A DNA stretch of 14,086 nt from F1-20-MAGs119 sp040401695. GTDB taxonomy: Bacteria > Actinomycetota > Acidimicrobiia > Acidimicrobiales > Ilumatobacteraceae. The translations under genes were made by a program, and so were the position numbers. Location: the NCBI GenBank assembly GCA_040401695.1, contig JBBANY010000061.1, forward strand, positions 1 to 14,086, given 5' to 3'. How positions within the stretch are numbered: position 1 is the stretch's first letter; every line of letters begins with the position of its first letter. The notes beneath the pieces were generated by a model. The model made no database searches. It worked only from the letters and a program-made list of their open reading frames with translations, and had not been told where the DNA came from. Positions 13,130 to 14,086 of this stretch are shown in pieces.

Positions 13130-13134
13130 GGCGA

Positions 13135-13935
13135 ATGAGCGTCTTTGACTCCGTTCGAATGGATGGCCAGGTTGCGGTGGTGACCGGCTCTGGACAGGGA
13201 ATCGGCAGGGGCATCGCGTGGGCACTCGCCGATGCCGGATGCGACGTCGTGGTGAATGCACGTCGTCTGTCGGACCTCGAAGAAACCGCAGCGGGTATCC
13301 GCGAACGCGGACGACGGGCGCTGATCGTCGAAGGCGACATCCGCGATTTCTCCGACGAGATCGCCCGCCGCACGATCGCCGAGTTCGACCGTCTCGACAT
13401 TTGGGTGAACAACGTCGGTGGGTCGGTCGAAAGCACGACCTACGAACTGGCAAAGATGAGTGACGAGTTCTTCCGTGGGATGCTGGAATTGAACCTCACG
13501 TCCGCATTCCAGGGCGCGCGAGCCGCAGCAGCAAACATGCCGAACGGAGGCGTGATCATCAACATCGCCTCCGGCGCCGGCATGCGTGGTTCGCCGATGA
13601 CGGGCGCCTATGCGGCAGCCAAAGCGGGAATGATCAACCTCACCCAGACGCTCGCACTCGAACTGGCCGAACGCGGCATCCGCGTGAACACGGTGTCACC
13701 CGGCCCGGTCGTCACCGAGGCGTATCTCGGTGTTCTCGGTATCAGCGATCAGTTGGAGAAACTGCGACAGACGATCCCGCTCGGTCGACTGGGCACGATC
13801 GACGACATCGGTGCAGCGGTCATGTTCCTCGCTTCGCCCGCGGCATCGTGGGTCACGGGCCAGAATCTCCTCGTTGCGGGCGGACGCACCGAACGCAGTT
13901 ACCAGTACGGGGGCAGAAAGCAGCAGGGCGAGTGA
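13135..13935 (+). CDS. SDR family oxidoreductase
   Basis: This 266-residue classical SDR starts at ATG 13135. The frame is open back to 12340, but that portion is antisense to the other SDR gene. The cofactor motif TGSGQGIG is at residues 17-24, and R43/R44 after strand beta-2 (VVNARRL) suggest NADP(H). The NNAG motif reads NNVGG (92-96), as in some 7-alpha-hydroxysteroid-type and FabG-like members. The catalytic tetrad is complete: N120, S146, Y159, K163 (YAAAK). The end, PAASWVTGQNLLVAGG, is the typical C-terminal 'SWVTGq.l.vdGG'. Its stop overlaps the next start by one base (TGATG), so it is translationally coupled to the epoxide hydrolase gene. It is a plausible partner of that enzyme in oxidising an alcohol or diol, although the substrate is not known. 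Confidence 0.95.
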   Translation: MSVFDSVRMDGQVAVVTGSGQGIGRGIAWALADAGCDVVVNARRLSDLEETAAGIRERGRRALIVEGDIRDFSDEIARRTIAEFDRLDIWVNNVGGSVESTTYELAKMSDEFFRGMLELNLTSAFQGARAAAANMPNGGVIINIASGAGMRGSPMTGAYAAAKAGMINLTQTLALELAERGIRVNTVSPGPVVTEAYLGVLGISDQLEKLRQTIPLGRLGTIDDIGAAVMFLASPAASWVTGQNLLVAGGRTERSYQYGGRKQQGE

Positions 13936-14086
13936 TGGCGCACTTCGGAATTCCGTACGACCCGGTCGCAGTGTCCGACCTGCACCATCGCCTCGACAAC
14001 ACTCGGTTTCCACTCGGTGTCGCCAACGACGACTGGAAGTACGGCATGCAGCGCGGTTGGCTCGAGAGCTTTCTGCACTACTGGCG
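13935..14086 (+). CDS. Epoxide hydrolase, N-terminal part (3' truncated by the window)
   Basis: Fifty codons are visible from ATG 13935, which shares its A with the SDR stop codon (TGATG). Within them, FGIPYDPVAVSDLHHRLDNTRFP, then NDDWKYGMQRGWLESFLHYW, match the epoxide hydrolase N-terminal domain (EHN): the 'i.v.d..l.dLr.RL..tRwP' helix followed by 'W.yG....yl..l..yW'. In full-length members this precedes an alpha/beta-hydrolase domain with an Asp nucleophile, which would lie beyond the window. Such enzymes open epoxides to diols. The family call is good for so short a piece, but activity cannot be judged without the catalytic domain. Confidence 0.82.
   Translation, partial: MAHFGIPYDPVAVSDLHHRLDNTRFPLGVANDDWKYGMQRGWLESFLHYW

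Noticed and set aside
12340..13134. Open frame upstream of and in frame with the plus-strand SDR (apparent 531-residue protein)
   Set aside because: It is the antisense strand of the other SDR gene; ATG 13135 directly precedes the SDR domain and has a -10 box at the right distance.
1..14086. A defence island, prophage, toxin-antitoxin pair or biosynthetic gene cluster
   Set aside because: All 15 genes belong to common housekeeping or catabolic families. There are no nucleases, integrases, toxins or assembly-line enzymes, and by eye the base composition is even across the window.

Overview
The window is a densely packed, GC-rich (by eye about 60-65% G+C) bacterial chromosome segment. It holds 15 protein-coding genes, two of them cut by the window edges. 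It has no RNA genes, insertion sequences, CRISPR arrays or phage genes. An F420-type luciferase-like monooxygenase, a T/A/E-rich lipoprotein linker, frequent GTG starts and TAnnnT boxes placed 6-8 nt before start codons all suggest a high-GC actinobacterium. The overall flavour resembles marine or soil Acidimicrobiia, but that placement is inference and rests on no database search.

Layout. 1-1478 (+): the end of an alanine-racemase-like protein, followed 2 nt later by a multi-pass DUF418-type membrane protein. 1429-2343 (-): a ROK sugar kinase/regulator whose 3' end overlaps the DUF418 gene by 50 bp. 2365-5041 (+): family-1 uracil-DNA glycosylase (ung), a small SRPBCC protein and a cysteine-type sulfatase. 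5067-5951 (-): an LLM-class flavin/F420 oxidoreductase. 6024-6620 (+): a small class I SAM methyltransferase. 6630-7874 (-): a lactate-racemase-domain (LarA N-terminal/DUF2088-like) protein. 7967-10399 (+): a complete polar amino-acid ABC importer operon (lipoprotein, permease, ATPase). 10444-13089 (-): a PEP-utilising His-domain protein without an ATP-grasp domain, preceded by an SDR oxidoreductase. 13135-14086 (+): a second, divergent SDR and the start of an epoxide hydrolase.

How it works together. The clearest functional unit is the importer operon. It encodes one permease, so the transporter is presumably a permease homodimer with an ATPase dimer. The sulfatase, ROK protein and oxidoreductases are scattered catabolic or housekeeping functions with no obvious single pathway. 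The divergent SDR pair with the epoxide hydrolase could belong to lipophilic or xenobiotic substrate oxidation.

The most distinctive non-coding signals are as follows. (1) A 24-bp tandem triplication lies exactly across the stop codons of the convergent ABC-ATPase and PEP-utiliser genes. (2) A repeated leaderless-promoter layout has a -10 box ending 6-8 nt before the start codon at several unrelated genes. (3) A symmetric -10 element (TATGGTA) is shared by the two divergent SDR genes. (4) A 16-bp perfect palindrome forms the last codons of the binding-protein gene, just before the permease. I found no convincing new multi-gene defence or mobile system; most of the window is ordinary chromosomal content.
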